Position numbers and translations under genes: made by a program. The notes beneath the pieces were generated by a model. The model had not been told where the DNA came from and searched no databases. It saw nothing but the letters and a program-made list of their open reading frames with translations. Positions 9,167 through 18,185 of a DNA stretch of 64,000 bases are shown piece by piece. The stretch is from Candidatus Nanoarchaeia archaeon (lineage in GTDB: Archaea > Nanobdellota > Nanobdellia > CSSed11-243R1): positions 822,610 through 886,609 of the forward strand of contig JAQTNH010000001.1 in NCBI GenBank assembly GCA_028713895.1, given 5' to 3'. Within the stretch, counting starts at the first letter, position 1. Each line of letters opens with the position of its first letter.

Positions 9167-9985
9167 TTATTTCTTTTTTTGAACTAATTTTCTCATTTCG
9201 TTTTCAAATTCTTCAGCCATGCGCTGGTAGCCGTCATAATCAGCTCCGCCAAGGCGTGTAAGCTCCCCGTGAACTATGGCTTTTGATGTCTGCCAAAGCT
9301 CGTGGAAATAGCTGACATATTTTTGTTTCAGAAGCCCTTTGTTCACAAAGGTTGTTTCAAGAAGTTTTTCAACATATTCAGGGGACGGAGGCACCTGGTC
9401 ATGCTTCATAAGGGCTGCATGCGCGGAGTCAATCATTGCCCAGTAATAGTCAATCACTGCAGCAAGCATCCTGCCTTTTGCGCGAATCATATGCCCTGGC
9501 ACACGCATGAGCGCGTTTTCAACAGCCTCTTCAGTCGGGCGTATTCTTCCCTGCCTGAGCAGCATCTGTAACGGCTCGAAAAATCCAGTGTCTATAAGGG
9601 ATATCCCGTACCTGAGTATGTTTATTGCAACAGGTTCGCCGACCTTTACATTTTCCCAGAACGTTGTAAGCGTGACTGTTGTAAGATGGATGCGGGGGTC
9701 AATCTGCTGGACAATACCAATCACTTCTGTGTTGTACCAGTCTATGAACCTGCGGGAAGGAGTCAGTGATGTGTCATCAACAACAACCAGCACGTCTATG
9801 TCGCTGGCTTTTGTCAGGGTCGCCTTTGCAACAGAACCAAAAAGAACAATTGTCTTTATTATTCCAGGGAACTTTTTGAAAACTTTGTCAGCGAAGTTAT
9901 ACGCTATCCTGTATGACTCGCCGATTCTGCGCATTTTTTCCTGGTGCGTCATGCCAGCTGTCTGAATCATCCTGTTGTTTATCAT
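9167..9985 (-). CDS. Polymerase-beta-type nucleotidyltransferase with C-terminal helical (HEPN-like?) domain, paralogue
   Basis: TIVLFGSVAKATLTKASDIDVLVVVDD; shared blocks GEPVAINILRYGISLIDTGFFEPLQMLLRQGRIRPTEE vs GNPVIYNVLRDGIIIYDSGFFMPLQMLMRMGNIKPSKE. Confidence 0.8.
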   Translation of the reverse strand: MINNRMIQTAGMTHQEKMRRIGESYRIAYNFADKVFKKFPGIIKTIVLFGSVAKATLTKASDIDVLVVVDDTSLTPSRRFIDWYNTEVIGIVQQIDPRIHLTTVTLTTFWENVKVGEPVAINILRYGISLIDTGFFEPLQMLLRQGRIRPTEEAVENALMRVPGHMIRAKGRMLAAVIDYYWAMIDSAHAALMKHDQVPPSPEYVEKLLETTFVNKGLLKQKYVSYFHELWQTSKAIVHGELTRLGGADYDGYQRMAEEFENEMRKLVQKKK

Positions 9986-10027
9986 TGCCTCACCTTTTAA
10001 TTTTTAATGCTTTGATTATTTAATAAA

Positions 10028-11668
10028 TTAACTCATTGGCGCTCCGGAAAGCCGTGAAGCGTCCCCTTTACCTGGCATGACTGCGCCTGTGCCGTATGGA
10101 AGCCCGGAAAATCCTGCGCCATACATCTGGAAAGTCACATCAGGCAGGGTCTGGAACCCTGTGAAGGCATAGCCTGCCTGAAAATATGAGTTGACTGCAT
10201 CGTGCCATGTCATTGACGGGTTGAGCTGGTAATTGAGCGAATCAAATGAAGCAGGAATTCCTACCATCATCTGGTGCCCCTGTTCCCCAACACCTGGAGT
10301 CTCAAGTATCATGTCGCCTTTGAACCCGTCTTTTTTGTATTTCTCAACGACTTCCTTGATTGGAGCATTTCCCCAGCCAACAGGCAGGTGCGCATCTGCG
10401 TCTCCGAAATTGTCTGTAAGATGGATGTGCTTTACATATCTTTTCGCATCCATTGCCCAGCGCTCGATGTCTTCTTTTGTATAATTACTTCCCTGGGGGT
10501 TGTCCGGAGTTATTGTTTCGGGATTACGGTATTTTGTCCACATGTTAAGATGCCCGATATCAAGAGTTGAGCCAATCAAATTCTCTGCTGCCTGCCTTGC
10601 AGCATCCCCGCCTATTTTTGGAGACATCTTGTCAACAAATTGCTCCCGTGCCAATTTGATTGTTGCATTCAAGTCCTCTATCTTGCTCAGTGCCATGTTC
10701 GGGTAAATGTTTTCAATCGCGATTGTGGGTTGTGATTGTGTTCCGTATGAGAATACTGCAAGTTCAGCTGTGGTCTGCGCAACTTTTTCAATTGCCATCT
10801 GTTCTGCAGGCACAAGCCTATTTTTCCCCTGCTCGATATATTCCTGTTCGAGATGGTTCATCTGGGTTTGCTTCATTTCTTTCTGGAATATAAGCGCCTG
10901 CCTTTCTTTATCCATCAGTTCGATTCTTTTTGACTCGTTTGCCTTTATTGCCCTGTCCATCTGCCCCGCCAATATCTCAAGATGATAATCAATATTTGCG
11001 AGTTCAACACCTATTTCATGTTTTGTCCGCTCTTCGTGCAGTCTGAGCCATGCATGGGGGGATAAAAGCCCCATATCCGGATGCCCCTCTTTTGGCTTGA
11101 AATCTGTTTTCATTGTATTAGGGTCAAGATACTGTGCTGCGAGCTCTTTTGAGATATAATTTCCCTTTGACTGCAGTGTTCCGACTCCGCCTGTTTCCCT
11201 GTCAGCGTAATACAGTATTTCATTCGGGTTGGGATTTCCAGGCGCTGCATTTGCGCCGTGCATTACAACAGGGATGTGCTGGACATTGTTCTTTGTCCCA
11301 ATCTGGTCTGCAAATGAGATTGCCTGCTTGAACTCCTGCACTGCATTGATGCGTTCAGTTTCATCAAAAACATGGCTGTTTGAGTTGAAGCCTGCAGGGT
11401 CAACGTAGGGGCCGTGGATAGTAAGATTGACGTTGTTGAGCTTTGCGAGATGTATTATCTCCTCGCGCTCGAGCGTGCTCAGTTTTCCAAGAGGCGCGCC
11501 TTCCCATTGCGAGCCCATGAACCCGAGCTCAAGGTTCCTGACTCCCCAGTTCATTCCAAGATTTGCTGTCATAAGCTGGTTCTGCATGTGGTTTGTGGTT
11601 GCACCTAAGCCGTACGGGCCAAAATCCATTGCGCTGCTGTGCTGCGTTTCAAACCTTTGTTCATACAT
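10028..11668 (-). CDS. TIM-barrel AP endonuclease 2/sugar-phosphate isomerase-like protein with coiled-coil insertion
   Basis: NVNLTIHGPYV, IAIENIYP, GSTLDIGHLN, VKHIHLTDNFGD, GDMILETPG; helical insert of roughly 100 aa. Confidence 0.75.
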   Translation of the reverse strand: MYEQRFETQHSSAMDFGPYGLGATTNHMQNQLMTANLGMNWGVRNLELGFMGSQWEGAPLGKLSTLEREEIIHLAKLNNVNLTIHGPYVDPAGFNSNSHVFDETERINAVQEFKQAISFADQIGTKNNVQHIPVVMHGANAAPGNPNPNEILYYADRETGGVGTLQSKGNYISKELAAQYLDPNTMKTDFKPKEGHPDMGLLSPHAWLRLHEERTKHEIGVELANIDYHLEILAGQMDRAIKANESKRIELMDKERQALIFQKEMKQTQMNHLEQEYIEQGKNRLVPAEQMAIEKVAQTTAELAVFSYGTQSQPTIAIENIYPNMALSKIEDLNATIKLAREQFVDKMSPKIGGDAARQAAENLIGSTLDIGHLNMWTKYRNPETITPDNPQGSNYTKEDIERWAMDAKRYVKHIHLTDNFGDADAHLPVGWGNAPIKEVVEKYKKDGFKGDMILETPGVGEQGHQMMVGIPASFDSLNYQLNPSMTWHDAVNSYFQAGYAFTGFQTLPDVTFQMYGAGFSGLPYGTGAVMPGKGDASRLSGAPMS

Positions 11669-11675
11669 AACCTAT

Positions 11676-12263
11676 CTACAGCCTCTTCTTTCTTTTATAC
11701 TCTTTCATGCTTTCTGCAAGTATTTCGTCTTTTGGAGAATAACCTTCAAGATTTTTTTCGCTGGATATTTCCCTTTTTTGATAAGTTTCTGTTTTGAATC
11801 CGCGCTCCTCAATTGATTCAAAATCGTCCATGCTGTGGATTTCAGACTTGTATGCTTTCTCAGCGATTTTTGCCACGTTTGGATTGTATGCCTGTTCATC
11901 AGCCGGCTTTTCAAGATAGCCAAGCCCCTTTTCAATGGTGGGCTTTTTGATTTCATCCTCTGCAAACTCAAGCTGGCGTTCAATAGGCTCTATTCTTGTC
12001 TCTTCAACAGGGGGCGGCAGGGGCTTGCGCTCAAAGTCTCCGGCAATCATGCGCTCGAACTCGCTGAGTTTTTTTGCTTTTGCAGCCGCTTCTTTCTTTT
12101 TATCGTCAAGCTCTTTTTCTACCTGAGCCATGAACTTTTTTATTGCATCGCGAATCTCAGGGTCTTTTGCTTCCTTGAGAAGTTTCTCCAGTAAAACCAG
12201 TTTTTCCTGAGCGCTGCCTATCCTGTTAAGCATCTCACTGAGCTGTTTGATAAAGTCTGCCAT
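11676..12263 (-). CDS. Coiled-coil hypothetical protein
   Basis: Lys/Glu-rich heptad-like 195-aa ORF. Confidence 0.65.
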   Translation of the reverse strand: MADFIKQLSEMLNRIGSAQEKLVLLEKLLKEAKDPEIRDAIKKFMAQVEKELDDKKKEAAAKAKKLSEFERMIAGDFERKPLPPPVEETRIEPIERQLEFAEDEIKKPTIEKGLGYLEKPADEQAYNPNVAKIAEKAYKSEIHSMDDFESIEERGFKTETYQKREISSEKNLEGYSPKDEILAESMKEYKRKKRL

Positions 12264-12301
12264 AACAGTATAATAAATGAAGTAATAGCTTAAAAAAGTT
12301 A

Positions 12302-13843
12302 TTATTTGCCTGCTTTGGGCGTCTCATAAGACGGATAGTACGGGAAAGACAGCAATCCCTGGGATTTTTTGAAAATATCATAGACATTGAATGCGCGGTC
12401 AGCAACTTTTTTTCTTGCAGTCAGCAGGGTTTGCGCGTATTTTGCTTTGTTGAACAAATTGAATCCAGCCAGCAGTCCCTTTCCTCCGCCCCCGCCTCCG
12501 AACATTCCGAAAAATTCATCAATGATGGGCTTTCCAGGTTTTTTTGCTTCAGCTGCTTTGCCCTCTTCTTTTTCATCCTCTTCGTTGAGATACCTGTCAA
12601 TGTCAACCCTCATGGCGTCCAAGGATTCTTTTGTCATCCCTTCTATGAAATCCATTGCTTCGCCCTGTTCCTGGCGCTCAAGAAGCTCATAATCCTCTTT
12701 TGTAAGAAGATAACTTTCGAAAACAATATTCAGTTTTCCAAGATGCCTGTACGCCCCTCCACCCTGCTGGCTCTGGGATACCAGCGCTGGTTTTGTCCTG
12801 TACCTGAATGTAACTTCTGCCACATCATAAATTGCAGGGCCCAGCTGTTCGTCCAGATACGCCTTCTTTTTTTCTTCTGTCCAGGTTGCAGGAGGCGTTA
12901 TCTTGCGGGGAATTCCGCGCTTTTCAAACAAGTCTTTCAGGCGCATTTCATTGTAGCCCCTTACCTTGATTTCAAGGAAATTCTGGTCAAAAGCCTGGAT
13001 TAAATCCTGGTCTTTTATGTCAATATCCTCGAACTGAAGCTGCTGCGCTGCCTTAAGATACGGGCGCGCCCACTGCGAATAAAGTTTCAGGGAATCAACT
13101 TCTGATTTAAGATAGGCTTTTTCAACCCTGCGCCGCATGTGCAGTTCACTGTTGCTTTCTGTTTTCCATTTCTCGTATTCATCAAGACGCATCTTTAGTA
13201 TCCGTTTTACCCTGTCATTAAGCTCAAGCTCGTCAACATTTTTTGCAGTCTTTGCAATCATGAACGCATCACGCATTGTTATGAACTCAAGCCCCTTCTG
13301 CGCCATATTGTTTATGCTTGCGCCGCCTTTTCGCACGTCAACTTCATCCATCCAGACCCGTTTTAATGAATATTCAGCAGATTCTACATCCTTTGGGTCC
13401 TCTGCTTTCAGCTGGTCGTATGTCTGGAGCCGTCTGTCAAGCTCGCGCAAATCATAAAGAAGATTTATTATTGTTTTTACAACGGTATTTATAGTCGCCA
13501 TTATTTCCATACCGCGGCGCTCAAGGAACTGCCTTCGTGTTGACATCTCTCCGAAAAACTGGGATACGACACTTGCGCCCATCTTTTCCCAGTGCTTTTC
13601 AATCTTGTATTGCATTACACGCAGGAAATCGATTACCCAGAAATATTTTGGCTCTACACTCGGACCAAAACTTTCCTCTTCATACTCATATTTCCTTATA
13701 CGGTTCTTGTGAAGTATCAAGTCTACGTTTCTTTTGAGCTCGTCGTAGGTTTTGATGCCATATTTTTTTGCAAGCGTTTCCTTGAAAACAGGAGCTTTCT
13801 TGGGTTCAGGCTTGAGTTGCCCCCAGTTTGTTTGAATTGACAT
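12302..13843 (-). CDS. Hypothetical protein, about 513 aa, with Gly-rich hydrophobic segment
   Basis: Likely start MSIQTNWGQLKPEPK; FFGMFGGGGGGKGLLAGFNLF near C-terminus. Confidence 0.7.
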   Translation of the reverse strand: MSIQTNWGQLKPEPKKAPVFKETLAKKYGIKTYDELKRNVDLILHKNRIRKYEYEEESFGPSVEPKYFWVIDFLRVMQYKIEKHWEKMGASVVSQFFGEMSTRRQFLERRGMEIMATINTVVKTIINLLYDLRELDRRLQTYDQLKAEDPKDVESAEYSLKRVWMDEVDVRKGGASINNMAQKGLEFITMRDAFMIAKTAKNVDELELNDRVKRILKMRLDEYEKWKTESNSELHMRRRVEKAYLKSEVDSLKLYSQWARPYLKAAQQLQFEDIDIKDQDLIQAFDQNFLEIKVRGYNEMRLKDLFEKRGIPRKITPPATWTEEKKKAYLDEQLGPAIYDVAEVTFRYRTKPALVSQSQQGGGAYRHLGKLNIVFESYLLTKEDYELLERQEQGEAMDFIEGMTKESLDAMRVDIDRYLNEEDEKEEGKAAEAKKPGKPIIDEFFGMFGGGGGGKGLLAGFNLFNKAKYAQTLLTARKKVADRAFNVYDIFKKSQGLLSFPYYPSYETPKAGK

Positions 13844-13925
13844 GTATAATCTAAACATGAGATATTTTATAAAGTTGTTTTTATTAGTATTAATATAACG
13901 CATATGGCGATGAGGTGGCTATCCA

Positions 13926-14360
13926 ATGGGCATTTTCGATTTTTTCAAGAAGAAAACAGATGAGGACTTAGGAGACTTGGGCGCAGATTTGGGCCCTGAA
14001 CCCGCTTTTCCAGGCGGAGAAATGCCTTCGATGCAGGGGGCTGGAGGCTTGGGAGGAATGCCAGGAAACGCACCTGGGAATTATGGCGGCACTCCAGGAA
14101 ATTTTGGAGGAGCTCCACCGCTTTTTGCTGAACAGGCAGCACCACCGCCACCGCCTATGACAGGACCTTCGTCAATGTCAATACCAATGGGGCAGCCTGG
14201 ACAGGGATATGGCGGGCAGCACGTGAACAGCGATATTCTTGCGAGCAGAGTTGAAGTTATCTCATCAAAACTTGATGCTCTGCGCACATCCGTAGACAGA
14301 ATCAATGAAAAACTTGATTATATAGAGCGAATGCTTGTCGGCGGAAGAAGATATGGTTGA
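13926..14360 (+). CDS. Gly/Pro-rich protein with C-terminal coiled coil
   Basis: MGIFDFFKKKTDEDLGD... then DILASRVEVISSKLDALRTSVDRINEKLDYIERML; divergent to 12302 gene. Confidence 0.7.
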   Translation: MGIFDFFKKKTDEDLGDLGADLGPEPAFPGGEMPSMQGAGGLGGMPGNAPGNYGGTPGNFGGAPPLFAEQAAPPPPPMTGPSSMSIPMGQPGQGYGGQHVNSDILASRVEVISSKLDALRTSVDRINEKLDYIERMLVGGRRYG

Positions 14361-15099
14361 AGGATACTCTCTTCTCAGCACGATTGTGCTCGGCATTGTT
14401 GCTGTCTGCGGAACATACCTTCTCTACCATATTTTTAAGAAACTTAATCTGAGCCTTGACAAATACTTTGTATACGGAATTGTTCCGTGGATTGTTTTTG
14501 CGGCGTTTGTGCGGGTGTACGAAGATGCAGGGATATACCCTACAACATTCTTCACGCAGACGCCCGGAATAGAAATATTGTTTGTAGTATTAATAATCCC
14601 ATTCATGTTCCTGGCAAAATTTCTGGAGAAAAAATACAATTTTGCATTCTGGAAAACAATGGCTGTATCCGGGACAATAGGCGCGCTTGTGCATGTCCCG
14701 TTTTTCAAAATTGTAAATCCGAAAGGATTTTTGCTGATTTTCATTTTCTTTGCAATCGCAATAGGGCTTATCGGGGCGGTGCGGCATTTCATCAGGTTTG
14801 ATTTGCTGAGCTTCTGGGCACTGGCAGCGCACATGATTGACGCGTCTGCAACATTTGTCTCAATGACTTTTTTCGGGTATGGAGAACAGCACATTCTGCC
14901 CACGTTCTTGATAAACACTTTTGGCGGAGCATGGGTGATGTTCCCGCTGAAACTGATTGTTCTGGTGCCTGTGCTTTACATCCTGAACAAATATACAAAG
15001 GAAGACAAGCTTCTGAAGAACACGATTATTCTTGCAATCATTGCGCTAGGACTGGCTGCCGGTTTAAGAGATGCGCTGCGGCTGCTGATGGGCGTATAG
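14335..15099 (+). CDS. DUF63-family membrane protein
   Basis: Multiple TM segments; PWIVFAAFVRVYEDAGIYP..FFTQTPGIEI and AHMIDASATFVSMTFFGYGEQHILPTF typical of archaeal DUF63. Confidence 0.75.
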   Translation: MSAEEDMVEGYSLLSTIVLGIVAVCGTYLLYHIFKKLNLSLDKYFVYGIVPWIVFAAFVRVYEDAGIYPTTFFTQTPGIEILFVVLIIPFMFLAKFLEKKYNFAFWKTMAVSGTIGALVHVPFFKIVNPKGFLLIFIFFAIAIGLIGAVRHFIRFDLLSFWALAAHMIDASATFVSMTFFGYGEQHILPTFLINTFGGAWVMFPLKLIVLVPVLYILNKYTKEDKLLKNTIILAIIALGLAAGLRDALRLLMGV

Positions 15100-15234
15100 T
15101 TCCCCCCGGGCAATTCCCTCCCGCTTTTTTATTTCAGACCGCCTCCTTCAGTTTTCACCGCGTCACTAATTTTTAGTAACTTTGGGATAGTAATTTTATT
15201 ATACCCGCTTTGCTTTGGTTTTACGGGTGCATAG

Positions 15235-16269
15235 ATGAGGAAAAACGAATTTTCAAATGTCATTGGCTCAAATTTTGAACAGATAAATGACTCTGAATAC
15301 GGTTCCACTTCTCTGGAACACCGTACACTGCATAAACTATACGTGCAGACAAGAGTGAAGGACGGAAGGTATGACGAATATGGCAGGCTAAAAAGCATTT
15401 TTTCTGAGAAAATTTTCTATAATCAGCTGAGCGGCAATCCTATTACCATAAGACTTCCGGACGGCACTGAGTACAAGGGGGAATCTGAATATGGAGACTT
15501 AAGAATTGATTGTTATGAAGTATGCAGCACGGAAGGAGCGCGTTTTACACACAATGTCGAGGTTCTTGTCGGATACCCAAGAAATTTTTACTTTCCCTGC
15601 TCGTTCAGGGGATTTGAACTCGCTGAAAATTTCAGTTATTACATGCTCGGAAGCAATTATTTCACCAAGGAAATGAAAACGAAATTTGACAAGGACATAA
15701 AAATAAAGCGCAGTGATTTTGAAAGACGCAACAGGACAAAACTGGACTGCATGTTTTCAAACAAGCAAAAATATGCTGAACTTTGCAAAAACAAACTTTA
15801 CAGAGTGCATTACCACATATCTTCAGGGACAGACAGCCACAAGAGGATAGATTATGGCGATTTTGATGGCATGGCTGAAATTGAGAGCGAAACTGAACGC
15901 AAATGGAGGCATTATCATCCTCTTGCAGACAAGCTTTCTTTAGTTATACCCGATGAATATCTCTGGGACTATGTTCTTGCAATCAAGAAACTGCTTGACA
16001 AACACAATTTGTCGCTGGAAGAATCTGGGCTGCATGCGCTTGTCACAATACCGCGCTTTGACATGCAGGCTGCATATGCGGCAGCAAAGAAAGGGTGTCG
16101 TTCAAAATGCAAGGGGATTTCCAGATGCAGGCACGGGTTCAGTAATGAAAAACAGTGCACTGGAGAGAATATAATATACAGTACGTCTTCAGTCATACAT
16201 CTAAGCCGGAACAATAAGTATAATGTGAATATGCAGATAAGATTTCTCGACGATTTATTAGGCAATTGA
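15235..16269 (+). CDS. Hypothetical protein, 344 aa, Cys-rich C-terminus
   Basis: Long ORF; KKGCRSKCKGISRCRHGFSNEKQCTG; 3' end overlaps convergent orc1/cdc6. Confidence 0.65.
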   Translation: MRKNEFSNVIGSNFEQINDSEYGSTSLEHRTLHKLYVQTRVKDGRYDEYGRLKSIFSEKIFYNQLSGNPITIRLPDGTEYKGESEYGDLRIDCYEVCSTEGARFTHNVEVLVGYPRNFYFPCSFRGFELAENFSYYMLGSNYFTKEMKTKFDKDIKIKRSDFERRNRTKLDCMFSNKQKYAELCKNKLYRVHYHISSGTDSHKRIDYGDFDGMAEIESETERKWRHYHPLADKLSLVIPDEYLWDYVLAIKKLLDKHNLSLEESGLHALVTIPRFDMQAAYAAAKKGCRSKCKGISRCRHGFSNEKQCTGENIIYSTSSVIHLSRNNKYNVNMQIRFLDDLLGN

Positions 16270-17319
16270 GATGCGCGAGGACTGCCCGCGGAATCCTGCG
16301 CTTGTTGATTCGGACTTGAGAATCCCGAGATTTACCAGGCGCTCGATGTAGCGCTTGAAGCTTCGGTAAGACAGAAGCCCGCCCTTTTTTGTGTAATGCT
16401 CGTAAATCGCCCCCGCAACATCATTGCCGAACTCTTTTATTACGTCAAGAATCATTGACTCGTCCTTTGTGAGCTTTTCCTCGTCAGCAAGAGTTGTGGT
16501 TGCGTTCTCAAGCTCGCGAAGTATTGCTAGGACATCGCCTTCCTCAATCTTTTTTTTGCTCTTGCTCTCTGCTGATTTTGCCGCCTCGCGGAGAATGAAC
16601 AAGCCAACCCTTATGTCGCCTTTGTTGTAAGTAACATTTGAAATCTGCTTTATAAGCGAGGGGTCAAGAACATCTGACTTAAGCGCGAGCTTTACACGCT
16701 CGAAAAGAATTTTGTTTATCTCGCTGATGGTGTACGGCTTGAACTCAAGGCTGCGAATCATTATCCTGGATTTTATCCGCGGGTCCATATTAACTGTGTA
16801 ATCCCTTGCATTGCTTGCGAGAAGAATCGTGCTCTTCGGGAAGCTTTCAATTATCTGGTACAAGAAATCAGAATCCTCTGCCTTGTCAACCTCGTCAAAA
16901 ACAAAAACAATCTTCTTGTCCTTGAGGCGATAGACCAGCTGCTGAAGAACATGCTCTGCTGATTTTCCTGTTATGAACGAAATCTTCAGCTTGTTTGCCA
17001 TCTCCATAAAAATGAAATATTTGGTTTTGAGGTTCCAGCAGTTGACATAGAGAGGGATTATTTCGTCAGTGTGCTCGTCAAGCTCGCGGAGAACCCACCT
17101 GATTGAAGCTGTCTTGCCAATGCCTGGTGCTCCGAAGATGAAAAGATTGGTGCCTTTGCGCTCCTCAAGCATCGGCTTGATTGACTCGGCAATTTCCTGG
17201 ACCTGCCCCTCGCGGAATGGAAGAATTTTCGGGACGTATTCATAATTCAGGACATCCTCGTTCCTGATTATGTTTCCCTGCCGTTTTGAAGATTCAAAAA
17301 TATTAACCAAGAGGTTCAC
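16258..17319 (-). CDS. cdc6: Orc1/Cdc6-like AAA+ replication initiator
   Basis: Walker A FGAPGIGKTASIR, Walker B IVFVFDEVDK, sensor LLASNARD, C-terminal winged-helix-like region. Confidence 0.85.
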   Translation of the reverse strand: MNLLVNIFESSKRQGNIIRNEDVLNYEYVPKILPFREGQVQEIAESIKPMLEERKGTNLFIFGAPGIGKTASIRWVLRELDEHTDEIIPLYVNCWNLKTKYFIFMEMANKLKISFITGKSAEHVLQQLVYRLKDKKIVFVFDEVDKAEDSDFLYQIIESFPKSTILLASNARDYTVNMDPRIKSRIMIRSLEFKPYTISEINKILFERVKLALKSDVLDPSLIKQISNVTYNKGDIRVGLFILREAAKSAESKSKKKIEEGDVLAILRELENATTTLADEEKLTKDESMILDVIKEFGNDVAGAIYEHYTKKGGLLSYRSFKRYIERLVNLGILKSESTSAGFRGQSSRISIA

Positions 17320-17716
17320 CTTTGTAATGCGCGATTACCCATTCAGATGCGTCAAACATATTCTTTGGCAGCTTGTTAATATCAAACCATTTAATCTCTT
17401 CGCACTTGTCGGGTTCCATTATCTTCGGTACGCCCTTTGTTATTTCAGCCAACACTCCGACTGTTACACTGTGCCTGCCATAACCTATGTTGTTGTTTAC
17501 TGAAACCACTTTTAAGGGCCTTATCTCAACACCATGCTCCTCCATGATTTCACGCTTTGCGCAGTCAAAGAAAGATTCTTTTAATTCAAGATGCCCGCCA
17601 GGCAGTGCCCAAGTGCCTGCTCCAGCCGCGCCTTTGCGCTTTTGCATAAGCACTTTTCCATCCTTAACAACAAGGACTCCCACTCCGACACAAACATAAT
17701 CAACGCCTGGTTTCAT
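17303..17716 (-). CDS. NUDIX hydrolase
   Basis: Nudix box GGHLELKESFFDCAKREIMEEHGVE. Confidence 0.9.
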   Translation of the reverse strand: MKPGVDYVCVGVGVLVVKDGKVLMQKRKGAAGAGTWALPGGHLELKESFFDCAKREIMEEHGVEIRPLKVVSVNNNIGYGRHSVTVGVLAEITKGVPKIMEPDKCEEIKWFDINKLPKNMFDASEWVIAHYKGEPLG

Positions 17717-17751
17717 TTTGTTTCACTCTTAAGGTGTAAAAAACGTCCCGA

Positions 17752-17778
17752 ATACTGGACATACTGGAAATACTGGAC
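17752..17778. repeat. Three tandem 9-bp repeats ATACTGGA(C/A)
   Basis: atactggac-atactggaa-atactggac, upstream of the NUDIX-cdc6 operon, followed by an AT-rich stretch (tatatatatttta). Confidence 0.7.
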
Positions 17779-17826
17779 AACACCCCGACAAATACTAATA
17801 CCCCGATAGGGTATATATATTTTATG

Positions 17827-17905
17827 ATGAGTGGGGCTGTGAAGTCCATGCCCCTCTTGCCCTCTGGGCGTAAAACAATGATGCCGGCAAAAGCGCCGGA
17901 CTCAT
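17827..17905 (+). ncRNA. Candidate four-helix structured RNA (leader or ncRNA), hypothetical
   Basis: ATGAGT(17827)/ACTCAT(17900) closing helix; inside it GGGGC/GCCCC, GCCC/GGGC and CCGGC/GCCGG hairpins, two abutting the closing helix. Confidence 0.35.
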
Positions 17906-17923
17906 AATCATGAGGTGATCGAT

Positions 17924-18058
17924 ATGAATGGAAGTTTTTACGATATGGATGATTGGCTGAAGCTTGTTGAAACTGAGAGAAATAAAAGCCTTTCAGAAGG
18001 AGCACAGTGGTGGATTAGCAGACTGCGCAGCAAGAGCGACATCTATGCATACTCATAG
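17924..18058 (+). CDS. Small protein, 44 aa
   Basis: gaggtgatc SD then ATG AAT GGA AGT...; MNGSFYDMDDWLKLVETERNKSLSEGAQWWISRLRSKSDIYAYS, stop at 18058. Not in ORF track because short. Confidence 0.55.
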   Translation: MNGSFYDMDDWLKLVETERNKSLSEGAQWWISRLRSKSDIYAYS

Positions 18059-18185
18059 CCATTTCCATCGTTTTCTCTGGGGGTTATTTGTTTTTTCGAA
18101 CTTCTTCTTTTTTTGTTCTTTTAACCCTTCTTTAACAAAGAAGCGTTAGCGGAAGAAAGGAAAATAAAAAAAGGTGAGTGCAGGT

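Noticed and set aside
17822-17905. Box C/D guide RNA (ATGATGA at 17824)
   Set aside because: A box C-like sequence is present but no CTGA box D was found at suitable spacing.
17827-17905. tRNA-like interpretation of the four-helix region
   Set aside because: No TTCRA T-loop, no standard arm lengths, no anticodon arm.
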